A stretch of DNA of 11,002 nucleotides, from NCBI GenBank assembly GCA_036274495.1, contig DASUFP010000121.1, positions 1 to 11,002 of the forward strand, in the 5' to 3' direction. The DNA is from DASUFP01 sp036274495 (GTDB lineage Bacteria; Bacteroidota; Bacteroidia; AKYH767-A; OLB10). The translations under genes were made by a program, and so were the position numbers. The notes below the pieces were generated by a model, which was not told where the DNA came from, ran no database searches, and saw only the letters and a list, made by a program, of their open reading frames with translations. Positions 1 through 7,340 of the stretch are shown piece by piece. Position 1 is the stretch's first letter, and every line of letters begins with the position of its first letter.

Positions 1-87
1 AATCTGAGCTTCAGCTGATCCAGAATCAGTTTCTGACTGCCCAAATTTTTTGAAAACTACTTTTTTAGATTCGCTGCTGAGTTGCAT
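1..87 (-). CDS. rpsO: 30S ribosomal protein S15, N-terminal fragment (runs off left edge)
   Basis: Translating the minus strand from the ATG at 87 gives 29 uninterrupted codons to the window edge. The peptide begins MQLSSESKKVVFKKF and continues GQSETDSGSAEAQI. The FKKFG...DSGSAEAQI pattern matches the conserved N-terminus of S15, which binds the central domain of 16S rRNA early in assembly of the 30S platform. S15 is normally about 89 residues, so roughly two thirds lies outside the window. The start is supported by an exact Bacteroidota -7 element about 38 bp upstream and by no other in-frame start fitting the family. There is no clear Shine-Dalgarno, as is usual in this phylum. The identification rests on the short N-terminal segment only, but the motif is characteristic. 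Confidence 0.87.
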   Translation of the reverse strand, partial: MQLSSESKKVVFKKFGQSETDSGSAEAQI

Positions 88-124
88 TGCGTATGGTATT
101 GAAATTGAATTTTTAAACGGACTG

Positions 125-155
125 CAAAGATAGTAAATGGCTATTGAATCCCAAG
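125..155 (-). promoter_or_regulatory. Bacteroidota-type promoter of rpsO
   Basis: On the minus strand, TATCTTTG (125-132) is an exact match to the Bacteroidota -7 consensus TAnnTTTG. CTTG (152-155) lies 19 bp upstream, a one-base variant of the -33 TTTG element at the usual 19-21 bp spacing. Transcription would start near 120, leaving a leader of about 30 nt before the rpsO ATG. The promoter lies in the 81-bp gap after accD, so rpsO has its own promoter even if read-through from accD also occurs. I see no terminator hairpin in this gap. Confidence 0.7.
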
Positions 156-168
156 AAAATTTTCAAAA

Positions 169-1014
169 TCAGTTTTCGAAATACTTGAGTAATTGGGATA
201 GCTTGGTTTTCAGCTCATTACGAGGAATAATGAGGTCTAAAAAGCCATGTTCCAGGACAAATTCGGAAGTCTGGAAGCCTTTAGGCAGGTCTTTGCCGAT
301 TGTTTCTTTTACTACACGCGGCCCAGCAAAAGCAATCAGGGCGCCCGGTTCAGCGATATTGAGGTCGCCCAGCATGGCAAAAGAGGCCGTTACACCACCG
401 GTGGTCGGATCGGTAAGCAACGAAATGTAGGGCAGTTTAGCATCAGAAAGCAGAGTTAATTTGGCTGATGTTTTTGCCATCTGCATAAGCGAAAAGGCGG
501 CTTCCATCATCCGGGCACCGCCTGATTTGGAGATCACAAGCAAAGGAAACTTTTTTTCGATACACAGGTCAATGGCACGTGAAATTTTCTCACCTACAAC
601 TGAACCCATCGAACCACCGATAAAGCCGAAATCCATACAGCAGACAACCAGATTTTGGCCATTCACTTTACCGTATGCGGTTCGGATGGCATCTCTCAAT
701 CCTGTTTTAAGAACGGTATCCTGGAGCCGGTCGGTGTATTTCTTGGTATCGGTAAAATTTAACGGATCGCCGGAAACCAGGTTGATATTAAATTCTTTGA
801 ATTTGTTTCCATCAAACAGCATTTCAAAATATTCTTTTGATCCGATACGCTCATGGTAACCGCAATTAGAGCAGACATATAATTTTTCGGCATGCTCACT
901 GGACGGCAGAATTGTTTTGCACGAGGGGCATTTATACCACAATCCTTCAGGAGTTTCTTTCTTCTCCTTGGTACTTGTGGTTATGCCCTCCTTAATTCTC
1001 TTAAACCAGCTCAT
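169..1014 (-). CDS. accD: Acetyl-CoA carboxylase carboxyltransferase subunit beta
   Basis: This 281-aa protein is the beta half of the carboxyltransferase. With AccA, it moves the carboxyl group from biotinylated AccB to acetyl-CoA to give malonyl-CoA, the first committed step of fatty-acid synthesis, in the cytoplasm. The N-terminal four-Cys zinc ribbon typical of AccD is complete: Cys29 and Cys32 (CPSC), Cys48 and Cys51 (CSNC). The crotonase-fold carboxyltransferase domain follows, with SGGARMMEA near 165-173 and TDPTTGGV near 201-208, the glycine-rich loops that shape the active site. It ends in the usual AFAGPRVVKETIG region. The length fits Bacteroidota AccD; E. coli AccD is somewhat longer. 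The ATG at 1014 is 15 bp after the fbaB stop with no promoter between, so it is probably co-transcribed with fbaB. accA is not adjacent here. Confidence 0.97.
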   Translation of the reverse strand: MSWFKRIKEGITTSTKEKKETPEGLWYKCPSCKTILPSSEHAEKLYVCSNCGYHERIGSKEYFEMLFDGNKFKEFNINLVSGDPLNFTDTKKYTDRLQDTVLKTGLRDAIRTAYGKVNGQNLVVCCMDFGFIGGSMGSVVGEKISRAIDLCIEKKFPLLVISKSGGARMMEAAFSLMQMAKTSAKLTLLSDAKLPYISLLTDPTTGGVTASFAMLGDLNIAEPGALIAFAGPRVVKETIGKDLPKGFQTSEFVLEHGFLDLIIPRNELKTKLSQLLKYFEN

Positions 1015-1029
1015 ATAGTAACCTTGAAA

Positions 1030-2091
1030 TCAGGCAATCGTTATTTCGTTGTTCAGGTAAACATCCTGTATGGAATGCAGCAATGCTATGCCGTCCTTTA
1101 CCGGTTTCTGGAACGATTTACGTCCAGAAATCAATCCCTGACCACCTGCTCTTTTATTGATTACAGCGGTTGTAACAGCTTCGGCAAGATCGGAAGCGCC
1201 TTTTGATTCTCCGCCCGAATTGATGAGCCCGGCACGTCCCATGTAGCAGTTGGCTACCTGATAGCGGCAAAGATCTATGGGGTGATCGGTTGTGAGCTCA
1301 TCGTAAACTTTCTTGTGGGTTTTGCCAAACGAAAGTGCGGTAAAGCCCCCGTTGTTGGTAGGCAACTTTTGTTTAATGATATCTGCCTGTATGGTTACTC
1401 CTAAATGATTTGCCTGTCCGGTTAAGTCTGCGGCAGTATGATAGTCAACGCCATCTTTTTTGAAACCGCTGTTGCGGAGGTAGCACCATAAAATGGTTCC
1501 CATACCCAGCTCGTGTGCATGTGCAAATGCTTCGGCAACTTCAACTATCTGTCGCGACGATTCATTGGAACCGAAATAAATGGTTGCACCTACAGCGGCG
1601 GCACCCATGTTCCAGGCTTCCTCCACCGTTCCGAACATAATTTGATCGAACTTGTTCGGGTAAGTGAGAAATTCGTTGTGGTTGATTTTAACAATGAAAG
1701 GAATTTTATGCGCGTACTTACGTGAAACTGATGCCAGCACACCATAGGTGGAAGCAACAGCATTGCATCCACCGTCAATTGCAAGTTTTACGATGTTTTC
1801 CGGATCGAAGTAATCGGGATTAGGAGCAAAGGATGCTCCGGCCGAATGCTCAATTCCCTGATCAACCGGTAAAATAGAAACATATCCCGTTCCGGCAAGC
1901 CGTCCCGAATTATATATCCTCGAAAGGTTGTTTAGCACCTGATTATTTCTGTTAGTAGGAGAAAAAATCCTGTCAATAAAATCTGATCCCGGCAAATGCA
2001 GGCGATCCTTAGAAATGGTTTTGCAGGTGTGATCGAGGAGTGAACGTGCGTCCTTACCTAATAATTCCTCCACTTGCTTGGTCGACATCAT
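1030..2091 (-). CDS. fbaB: Class I fructose-bisphosphate aldolase (FbaB/DhnA type)
   Basis: This 353-aa protein is close to E. coli FbaB over its full length. It reversibly splits fructose 1,6-bisphosphate into dihydroxyacetone phosphate and glyceraldehyde 3-phosphate through a Schiff base, without a metal. Visible landmarks are LPVDQGIEHSAGASFAPNP (74-92), KINHNEFLTYPNKFDQ (135-150) and GATIYFGS (168-175). Others are the Schiff-base segment QADIIKQK with Lys240 as the likely catalytic lysine (equivalent to Lys236 of E. coli FbaB), NCYMGRAGLINSGG (281-294), and the C-terminal INKRAGGQGLISGRK and QDVYL...ITIA. These make it a (beta/alpha)8-barrel of the archaeal/DhnA class I family, not a class II metal aldolase. 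The start is one of two tandem ATGs (2091 or 2088); the outer one is given. It leads a probable fbaB-accD transcription unit. Confidence 0.97.
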   Translation of the reverse strand: MMSTKQVEELLGKDARSLLDHTCKTISKDRLHLPGSDFIDRIFSPTNRNNQVLNNLSRIYNSGRLAGTGYVSILPVDQGIEHSAGASFAPNPDYFDPENIVKLAIDGGCNAVASTYGVLASVSRKYAHKIPFIVKINHNEFLTYPNKFDQIMFGTVEEAWNMGAAAVGATIYFGSNESSRQIVEVAEAFAHAHELGMGTILWCYLRNSGFKKDGVDYHTAADLTGQANHLGVTIQADIIKQKLPTNNGGFTALSFGKTHKKVYDELTTDHPIDLCRYQVANCYMGRAGLINSGGESKGASDLAEAVTTAVINKRAGGQGLISGRKSFQKPVKDGIALLHSIQDVYLNNEITIA

Positions 2092-2128
2092 AATTCGGAA
2101 AATCTTTTTGGTTAAACAGTTGTTTTGG

Positions 2129-2136
2129 CAAAACTA
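2129..2136 (-). promoter_or_regulatory. Bacteroidota -7 promoter element of fbaB-accD
   Basis: Minus-strand TAGTTTTG matches TAnnTTTG exactly and lies 37 bp upstream of the fbaB ATG, which would give a leader of about 30 nt. The best -33 candidate is a CTTG about 22 bp further upstream, slightly beyond the usual 19-21 bp spacing, so the upstream half is weak. The gap between tamL and fbaB (97 bp) shows no terminator hairpin after tamL, so some read-through is possible. Confidence 0.55.
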
Positions 2137-2188
2137 CAAAAATTAACGAAACGCCGAGCAAGTATTCAGTAGTTTGAATTACAGGGCT

Positions 2189-4495
2189 TTAGAAAGGATA
2201 TCCAATGCCAAAATTGAAGACCGTATCAGATATTTTCAAATCGGAAACCGTCCACCTGTCATTAAAGGCTCTGGAAGGATCACGCAGCGGAACGGCTGCA
2301 TCGATCCGGAAAATGAAAAATGAAAAGTCAAATCGAAGCCCGGCGCCGCCACCCACTGCAAATTCGCTCACAAACTGGTCAATTTGAAAATGGCCCCCGG
2401 GTCGGTCTGTAATATCCTGCCGCAGCCAGATGTTTCCTGCATCGATAAAGAATGCGCCTTCCAGAATTTTAAAAATATCAAAACGATATTCCGTATTCAT
2501 ATTGATTTTGATATCCCCGAACTGCTGAATATTTTGGGTGTCATCGTAAGAGCCCGGACCGACTGTTCCTGTTCTGAAAGCGCGAAGGTCGTTGGCGCCG
2601 CCTGCGTAAAAGGCTTTTTCTGAAGGGATAAATACAGAGTTGAGGTAGGCGTATCCAAGGCCGGCAGTAACACGGTAAATTAAACTCGAATGTTCATTAA
2701 AAACCTGGTAGTACCGTACATCTGCATCAGGCCGGATGTATTGTGAGTAACGGGTACCGAAAACCTCATAGTTAACACTATCAACGTTGTAATCGGGTCT
2801 GGTTAACGCATCAATAAGCCGGAGCGAGTTTCCTGCCACCTCGAAATTGAACCGGAAGAAGAGGAAGTTTTTGAAAATCCCCGGACGCTGACCATTGTAA
2901 ATGAAGGTATATCTGCCGTTAGTTATCAGGTAACTCTGATAGTAACGAACCAGTTCCGGGTCTCCGCTGGTAATGAGTTTGTAAACAAATGCATCAGTCA
3001 AATCAAATTTCGAAAGGTTGATTTCGGCAGGATAGATGAGGTGCTTTTTCTTTGGGCCATCAACAAATTCAAATCCTGCCGAAAGAGTAGCCAGGTTCCT
3101 TAAATACTCCGGACGTTGCTGGTAATTATATACTGCCTTAAAGAGCGTCACGGGGTTTGCAGATCTGATTTTGTTCATGTAGTGCAACGGCCATAACATC
3201 CCGGGAATTCTCAGGCTTAATTCAGGACCTATTTCATGTGTATTGAATGAAAGTGCCTGTGAGCCTTCTGAAACAGTATCCGTAAAATTGGGAATGGATT
3301 CAACTTTAGCTTTCAGTTTAATTTCAAAAAGTTCTGCTCCCCTGAAAATATTTTTGTTTATATAAATCAGGTTGCCGCCAATTCCAAAGTTGCCCCCATT
3401 ATTGGTGCCCTCCAATTCTATTTTGTACTCCTGTTTAGCTGATGGTGTGAGCGAAACAAAACAATTGAGCCAGTTACCCGGCAGCGAATCATTCAGAGTT
3501 GTTTCATACCGTATATTAACAAAACGAAACACTCCCAGACTGGTTAATCCTTTGTAGGTATAATTGGCGTCTGCTGAATTGTATTTTTTTACTTTTTCAA
3601 TAAATATTCTTCTCGAAAGCGATTCGGGTTTATAGTTAATCTTTTTAAAGGATGAGGTAAAAATGTAATCTTTATATACTACGGTGTCCTTAGGTATGGC
3701 AAGTGTTTTTTCAAGTGGATTGTAGTCGGTTTGAATATATATATTGTTGATGTAGTAAATTTTATGGTTGGTTCCGCTTTGCGACAAACTGTCTGCGGCC
3801 CCGTCCACTTTCAGGTAAACATCAACCTGGTGTGAATTCAGACTGCTGTCAATGTCAAACCGGATATATTGCTGGTTAAAATCAAAATAACCGTGTTGCC
3901 GCATTCTGTCGGTGAGCCGTTCCCGCTCTTTCTGAAATACGGTAGAGTTGAAGTTGTCACCTTTGTGAATGAGTGAAGAAGAAGTATCACTTAATATCAG
4001 AGATTGAATAGCAGTATCAACACTGGTAATCTTAATATTGCGGATGGTGTAAGGGAGCCCGGTTTTGATAGTGTAAATTACATTTGCCTTTTGTTTGCCT
4101 GCTGAAACTGTTGTATCGGTAACAATCCCGTTGAAATAACCTGAATTTTCAATGTAAAGTTGCAACTGATCATGGGATCTTTTGGTAAGTTCTGAATTGA
4201 CAACAACGGGCTCTTCACCAATTGCATTTTTGACCCACTTTTTAAATTTTGTTTCCTTCCCTTTGTTTGCCAGTGTGTATACACCCAGGTGAAATCTGAA
4301 AAGTCCGAGAATTTTCCGGTTAGGCTTCTGTTTGATTATTGCCGTGGCCCCATCCACCAGACTCTTTTTATCGCTCCTGATGATATTTTTGTTGAGAAGG
4401 ACCGCATCATCACCCAGATATTTTACCGGCCGGCATGCATTCAGCATGAGAACTGCTGCCGGGAAAAGCAACCACTTAAAATACTTGCTGGTCAT
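2189..4495 (-). CDS. tamL: TamL-type outer-membrane assembly lipoprotein (BamA/TamA family)
   Basis: This is a predicted outer-membrane lipoprotein of 768 aa, the Bacteroidota TamA counterpart that works with a TamB-like periplasmic protein in building the outer membrane. It starts MTSKYFKWLLFPAAVLMLNAC: a basic N-terminus, a hydrophobic stretch and a lipobox (LNA|C21). After Cys21 comes RPVKYLGDDAVLLNKN, the usual TamL opening, then POTRA-like repeats to roughly residue 370 and an Omp85 16-strand barrel. The barrel holds GGANDLRAFRTGTVGPGSY, the L6-loop motif (Arg638 here), and ends NFGIGYPF with a terminal Phe expected of a BamA-recognised beta-signal. The frame can be extended to a GTG at 4540, but that adds 15 residues in front of the signal peptide, so I chose the ATG at 4495. 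A weak -7-like element (TACATTTA, 4513-4520) would fit this start. It is divergent from the methyltransferase gene. Confidence 0.88.
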   Translation of the reverse strand: MTSKYFKWLLFPAAVLMLNACRPVKYLGDDAVLLNKNIIRSDKKSLVDGATAIIKQKPNRKILGLFRFHLGVYTLANKGKETKFKKWVKNAIGEEPVVVNSELTKRSHDQLQLYIENSGYFNGIVTDTTVSAGKQKANVIYTIKTGLPYTIRNIKITSVDTAIQSLILSDTSSSLIHKGDNFNSTVFQKERERLTDRMRQHGYFDFNQQYIRFDIDSSLNSHQVDVYLKVDGAADSLSQSGTNHKIYYINNIYIQTDYNPLEKTLAIPKDTVVYKDYIFTSSFKKINYKPESLSRRIFIEKVKKYNSADANYTYKGLTSLGVFRFVNIRYETTLNDSLPGNWLNCFVSLTPSAKQEYKIELEGTNNGGNFGIGGNLIYINKNIFRGAELFEIKLKAKVESIPNFTDTVSEGSQALSFNTHEIGPELSLRIPGMLWPLHYMNKIRSANPVTLFKAVYNYQQRPEYLRNLATLSAGFEFVDGPKKKHLIYPAEINLSKFDLTDAFVYKLITSGDPELVRYYQSYLITNGRYTFIYNGQRPGIFKNFLFFRFNFEVAGNSLRLIDALTRPDYNVDSVNYEVFGTRYSQYIRPDADVRYYQVFNEHSSLIYRVTAGLGYAYLNSVFIPSEKAFYAGGANDLRAFRTGTVGPGSYDDTQNIQQFGDIKINMNTEYRFDIFKILEGAFFIDAGNIWLRQDITDRPGGHFQIDQFVSEFAVGGGAGLRFDFSFFIFRIDAAVPLRDPSRAFNDRWTVSDLKISDTVFNFGIGYPF

Positions 4496-4639
4496 AGAGG
4501 ATTTCAGGTCCGTAAATGTACTATTATTTAAGGAAGTCACAGACCCCTTCCCGGCAGAGCTGAAGCCTTTTGGATGATATGTAATGCCGGGGTGCCAAAG
4601 CCTTTTGTTTACCTTTACATAAAATTTGAATTTTTCTAA

Positions 4640-5404
4640 ATGAATTCAGGATCAGAGGCTGTCACTAAAAAAATTATACGCTATGTTTCCGGACTTCGGG
4701 TCCCGAAGGAAAGGCATGCCAGCGGTTATTTTGTAGCTGAAGGCTTTAAGGTAGTTGAGGAACTGCTGCATTCAGATTTTAAAATTCAGATGATCGTTTT
4801 CGAAAAAGGGAGGGAGGTGCCGGAAGGATGGAGCGGACATTCGGGTTTGATGTATGAAGCCTCCAAAATTGAATTTGATAAGATGAGTTCGCTGGTTACA
4901 CCTGCCGGTGTGCTTGCTGTTGCCGGAATACCTGAATATGAGTTGCCTGATGTGAGCATTTCAGGCCGCTGGGAACTTGTGTTGGATGGTATCAACGATC
5001 CCGGAAACCTTGGAACCATTATCAGAACAGCTGACTGGTTTGGAGTTACTGATATTATTTGTAGTCCGGATACCGCTGATTGTTTTTCACCGAAAGTGGT
5101 TCAGGCCGCCATGGGTTCCCTTTTTCGGATGCGGATACATTATACCGATTTGAAAACGTACATAAACAGCCGGAAAGAAAGGAATGCAACCATTTTAATA
5201 GCATCGGCATCGGGCAGCAACATCAGCTTTTCGAAATTTAAGAAGGGCGGAATACTGGTAATGGGTAGCGAGTCACATGGGGTTAGAGCCGATATTACAG
5301 CACTGGGTACCGATGTGGTAGCCATTTCAAGAAATGCACATTCCAAAACAGAATCGTTGAACGCCGCTGTGGCAGCGGGAATATTACTTAGCCGCCTACC
5401 ATAA
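4640..5404 (+). CDS. SpoU/TrmH-family RNA 2'-O-ribose methyltransferase
   Basis: This 254-aa protein resembles the SPOUT enzymes that methylate ribose 2'-OH in rRNA or tRNA using S-adenosylmethionine. Residues 1-100 fit the N-terminal SpoU substrate-binding domain (VAEGFKVVEELL near 32-43), and 111-254 form the trefoil-knot catalytic domain. Motif 1 is intact: LDGINDPGNLGTIIRTADWFG (115-135) with Asn123 and the catalytic-type Arg129. SPKVVQAAMGSLFR follows at 150-163. Motif 2 is VMGSESHGV (207-215) with Glu211. Motif 3 ends normally (TESLNAAVAAGILL, 237-250), but the usual Ile-Pro start reads ISRNAH. The family resemblance is to YsgA/RlmB-like proteins; the modified nucleotide cannot be told from sequence. 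It is the only plus-strand gene, transcribed away from tamL, and its stop (5402-5404) abuts the shared hairpin before apaG. Confidence 0.92.
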   Translation: MNSGSEAVTKKIIRYVSGLRVPKERHASGYFVAEGFKVVEELLHSDFKIQMIVFEKGREVPEGWSGHSGLMYEASKIEFDKMSSLVTPAGVLAVAGIPEYELPDVSISGRWELVLDGINDPGNLGTIIRTADWFGVTDIICSPDTADCFSPKVVQAAMGSLFRMRIHYTDLKTYINSRKERNATILIASASGSNISFSKFKKGGILVMGSESHGVRADITALGTDVVAISRNAHSKTESLNAAVAAGILLSRLP

Positions 5405-5428
5405 AAAAACGCCGCCATTGGCAGCGTT
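5403..5428 (-). terminator. Rho-independent terminator of apaG
   Basis: On the minus strand, a 9-bp stem (AACGCTGCC / GGCGGCGTT, loop AAT, 5408-5428) is followed directly by a T run (7 Ts in all, counting the last two stem bases). The stem has one internal U-G wobble on this strand. Read on the plus strand the same position is a C-A mismatch, and the hairpin is not followed by a U run. It therefore suits apaG, whose stop is 21 bp upstream, better than the converging methyltransferase gene. Confidence 0.8.
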
Positions 5429-5449
5429 CAATAATTTGGCAGTTATTTT

Positions 5450-5839
5450 TTAATTCAGCTTTGAGGGGACGATCATGCTGAATTTAGGAATCCGCACGTA
5501 AAATAGTCTCTTGTCGGAGGTTCGTTCCATAAGGTATGTTCCAAACATTTTTCCTATTTCGGAACTCAGGTTACATCCTGAGACATACCTGTAGGTTTCA
5601 CCCTGATTGATATAAGGTTGTTCGCCAACAACTCCTTCACCTTCAACTTCTCTGTGAGAACTGTCGGAATCTATTATATGCCAGTGACGGCGCTTTAATC
5701 GCACTGTTTCGCCGCTTTCGTTCACAATTGTAATGCGGTAAGCAAAAACATAATGAGACTGGGCGGGATTGCTGTGAACCGGCTGGTAGAAGGTTTCTAC
5801 ACTCACTTTTATGCCGGCGGTAACTTCGGTGATCATCAT
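5450..5839 (-). CDS. apaG: ApaG-domain protein
   Basis: This 129-aa single-domain protein is of normal ApaG length (E. coli ApaG is 125 aa) and has a fibronectin III-like beta-sandwich fold. Diagnostic segments are FAYRITIVNESGETVRLKRRHWHIID (32-57), the glycine motif EGEGVVGEQPYINQGE (66-81) and YRYVSGCNLSSEIGKMFGTY (83-102). The biochemical role is unsettled: genetics links ApaG to Co2+ and Mg2+ resistance or efflux in enterobacteria, and similar domains occur in F-box proteins and polymerase-interacting proteins. No signal peptide or membrane segment is seen, so it is probably cytoplasmic. It appears monocistronic, with its own -7 element upstream and a strong hairpin terminator downstream. 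Tandem ATGs at 5839 and 5836 are both possible starts. Confidence 0.95.
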   Translation of the reverse strand: MMITEVTAGIKVSVETFYQPVHSNPAQSHYVFAYRITIVNESGETVRLKRRHWHIIDSDSSHREVEGEGVVGEQPYINQGETYRYVSGCNLSSEIGKMFGTYLMERTSDKRLFYVRIPKFSMIVPSKLN

Positions 5840-5868
5840 AATTCAGGGTTCTGTCCGGGTGTATGAAT

Positions 5869-5876
5869 CAAAGGTA
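5869..5876 (-). promoter_or_regulatory. Bacteroidota -7 promoter element of apaG
   Basis: Minus-strand TACCTTTG matches TAnnTTTG exactly, 29 bp upstream of the apaG ATG, which would give a leader of about 24 nt. The nearest TTTG upstream is 24 bp away, too far to be a standard -33 element, so only the -7 half is well supported. With the terminator at 5403-5428 this would make apaG its own transcription unit. Confidence 0.5.
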
Positions 5877-5953
5877 TCAGCAGCTATGCTCTTTTGGTAG
5901 CAAATTTGACCAATGGAATCATTTGTTAGGCGAATGTAGCCAAAATAAAACTC

Positions 5954-6013
5954 AAAAAAGGCTTTAAATAACACTTCCGGCCGTTGCTGTTCCGTTTGCC
6001 TCTGAAAAAGCCT
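5954..6013 (-). terminator. Possible long-loop terminator after the T9SS plug gene
   Basis: On the minus strand, AGGCTTT (6007-6013) and AAAGCCT (5959-5965) are exact inverted repeats. The second arm is followed by a T run (6 Ts from 5954-5959) and more T-rich sequence (GAGTTTTATTTTGG). This resembles a terminator just downstream of the plug stop at 6039. The loop is 41 nt, which is long, and I found no strong inner stem, so it may be coincidental. Otherwise the 199-bp gap between the plug gene and apaG holds only the apaG promoter. Confidence 0.3.
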
Positions 6014-6038
6014 ACAATCTATTGTAATATATTGATAA

Positions 6039-7340
6039 TCAAAACTTTGAATTCATTTTGGTATAATTCACCAGTTTGTCATACCGTCCCCCTAATGGAC
6101 GATAATATACCAGGATGCTGTAGTTATTTTCAGTTTCGTAATGACTTCCTTCCACCAAAGTGTCGTCGCAAACATGTTTGCCATCCGCCACAAAAACGTA
6201 TTCATAGTTGTAATAGCCCTGTTTCAAATAGAGAAGCGCTTCATAGGCATTTTCATCCGGATTGTAATTCATCATAAATTCTTTTGATGTCCGCCAGTCG
6301 CTTAAGGCACCAAAAACATAAAAATTTCCATTGGCAAGCAGTTCATGTTTAAGAGTGAACTTAACAGAAACATATTCTGCTTCTATATCACTGTTATTGA
6401 CGTGTTGGTTCCGTATCAGTCTGTTGCCATCGATATCATTTTCAAAAACATACCGGTCGAATGCCCGACTGATTTCCGGCATGAGTACAACTGTAAATCC
6501 GTTATCGGCTTCAACAATATTTTTTACATAAATAGATTGCAGTCTCAAGCTGGTGGCATCAAAATTTCTGAACTCATTTCCCGCCTTGAAGATATTACCC
6601 TCTTCATAGTCGTACTCAAGGAGGTTGTCTTTTAAAAATAGTGGTTTCAGCCCGAAAATGGCATTGTCCCATCTGTTATTTTGACGCAAAACAACCTTCA
6701 CATCCTCAAAGGGGTTGGCAACTTTAATTGCCGGATAGTGTATTGCAAAATCAATTTCATGACAGGTCTCCCGGGTATCGGTAATAGTGCCTCTGTTAAC
6801 TTTGGCATCAACTACTACAAGGGGTTCTAAAACCATCATTCTTCTGGTAATAACAGGATGGTCATTTTGTCCTTCTACAAATATTTTAAGCAGATAATTA
6901 CCTGATATCATAGGCCTCACATCTCTTCCGGGGAGTGTTAGCATGTAATGGGTATACTTTTGAATGGTATTGAAAGAGGTCTCGTAATTATCAATATGCT
7001 CCTCATAAAAACCTTCAAGAAATTCGTTGGGCATCAGATTGGTCGGATGCCAGGATGCATCGCAGTGAATCAATGTGTATGCATAGCTCTTGAAATCACC
7101 ATCCAGATCATCAAAAGAGAGAAACAGCTGTTCACCGGATCCCAATGTAATAACCGGATCCGAGAACTGAACACCGTATTTTTCGAAAATAACAGTTTTG
7201 ATATTGGATTTATAAATCATGTTCTCGTAGCGCATATACCCTTCGCTAAAATATTCGTCCTGCTGTTGCGCGTTCGAACGTAATGGCAGAGCAAAAAACA
7301 GCAATACCGGTGATAAAATAAAGTAAAGGCGTCGTGTCAT
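6039..7340 (-). CDS. Type IX secretion system plug protein (former DUF5103)
   Basis: This 433-aa protein resembles the family whose Flavobacterium johnsoniae member was found bound to the SprA translocon, where it closes the giant barrel from the periplasmic side. Residues 1-24 form a signal peptide (MTRRLYFILSPVLLFFALPL, then RSNA|QQ). The N-terminal domain carries the hallmark YTLIHCDASWHPTNLMPNEFLEG (88-110), then SFNTIQKYTHYMLTLPG (122-138) and SGNYLLKIF (146-154). The C-terminal part (about 310-410) has VYVFGALSDW-like and LKQGYYNYEYVF segments, which I read as an Ig-like or carbohydrate-binding-module-like beta-sandwich. No lipobox or barrel is seen, so it should be periplasmic. Its ATG overlaps the stop of the ABC-F gene by 4 nt (ATGA), so the two are probably co-translated. 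Family assignment is firm; plug function here is by homology. Confidence 0.87.
   Translation of the reverse strand: MTRRLYFILSPVLLFFALPLRSNAQQQDEYFSEGYMRYENMIYKSNIKTVIFEKYGVQFSDPVITLGSGEQLFLSFDDLDGDFKSYAYTLIHCDASWHPTNLMPNEFLEGFYEEHIDNYETSFNTIQKYTHYMLTLPGRDVRPMISGNYLLKIFVEGQNDHPVITRRMMVLEPLVVVDAKVNRGTITDTRETCHEIDFAIHYPAIKVANPFEDVKVVLRQNNRWDNAIFGLKPLFLKDNLLEYDYEEGNIFKAGNEFRNFDATSLRLQSIYVKNIVEADNGFTVVLMPEISRAFDRYVFENDIDGNRLIRNQHVNNSDIEAEYVSVKFTLKHELLANGNFYVFGALSDWRTSKEFMMNYNPDENAYEALLYLKQGYYNYEYVFVADGKHVCDDTLVEGSHYETENNYSILVYYRPLGGRYDKLVNYTKMNSKF

Noticed and set aside
88..168. Palindrome GAAAATTTTC downstream of accD as a possible terminator
   Set aside because: It has no loop, no GC stem and no T run in the right place. 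It lies beside the rpsO promoter and looks like AT-rich sequence by chance.
461..1206. Plus-strand open frames opposite accD and fbaB (up to 132 codons)
   Set aside because: They lie antisense to strongly conserved genes, show no recognisable domain and have no promoter-like sequence. They are shadows of the coding strand.
4603..4628. Promoter for the methyltransferase gene (TTTTG, TACCTTTA, AAAATTTG)
   Set aside because: Each element has a mismatch or the wrong spacing, and two candidates compete within 20 bp. The signal is too weak to annotate, although a promoter must lie in this gap.
6032..6042. Small palindrome TTGATAATCAA over the plug stop codon
   Set aside because: It is short, AT-rich and overlaps coding sequence. 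There is no second copy or other sign of an operator.
6345..7283. Plus-strand open frames opposite the T9SS plug gene (96 and 111 codons)
   Set aside because: The Cys/Phe-rich composition is typical of antisense reading, and the plug frame on the other strand is clearly the real gene.
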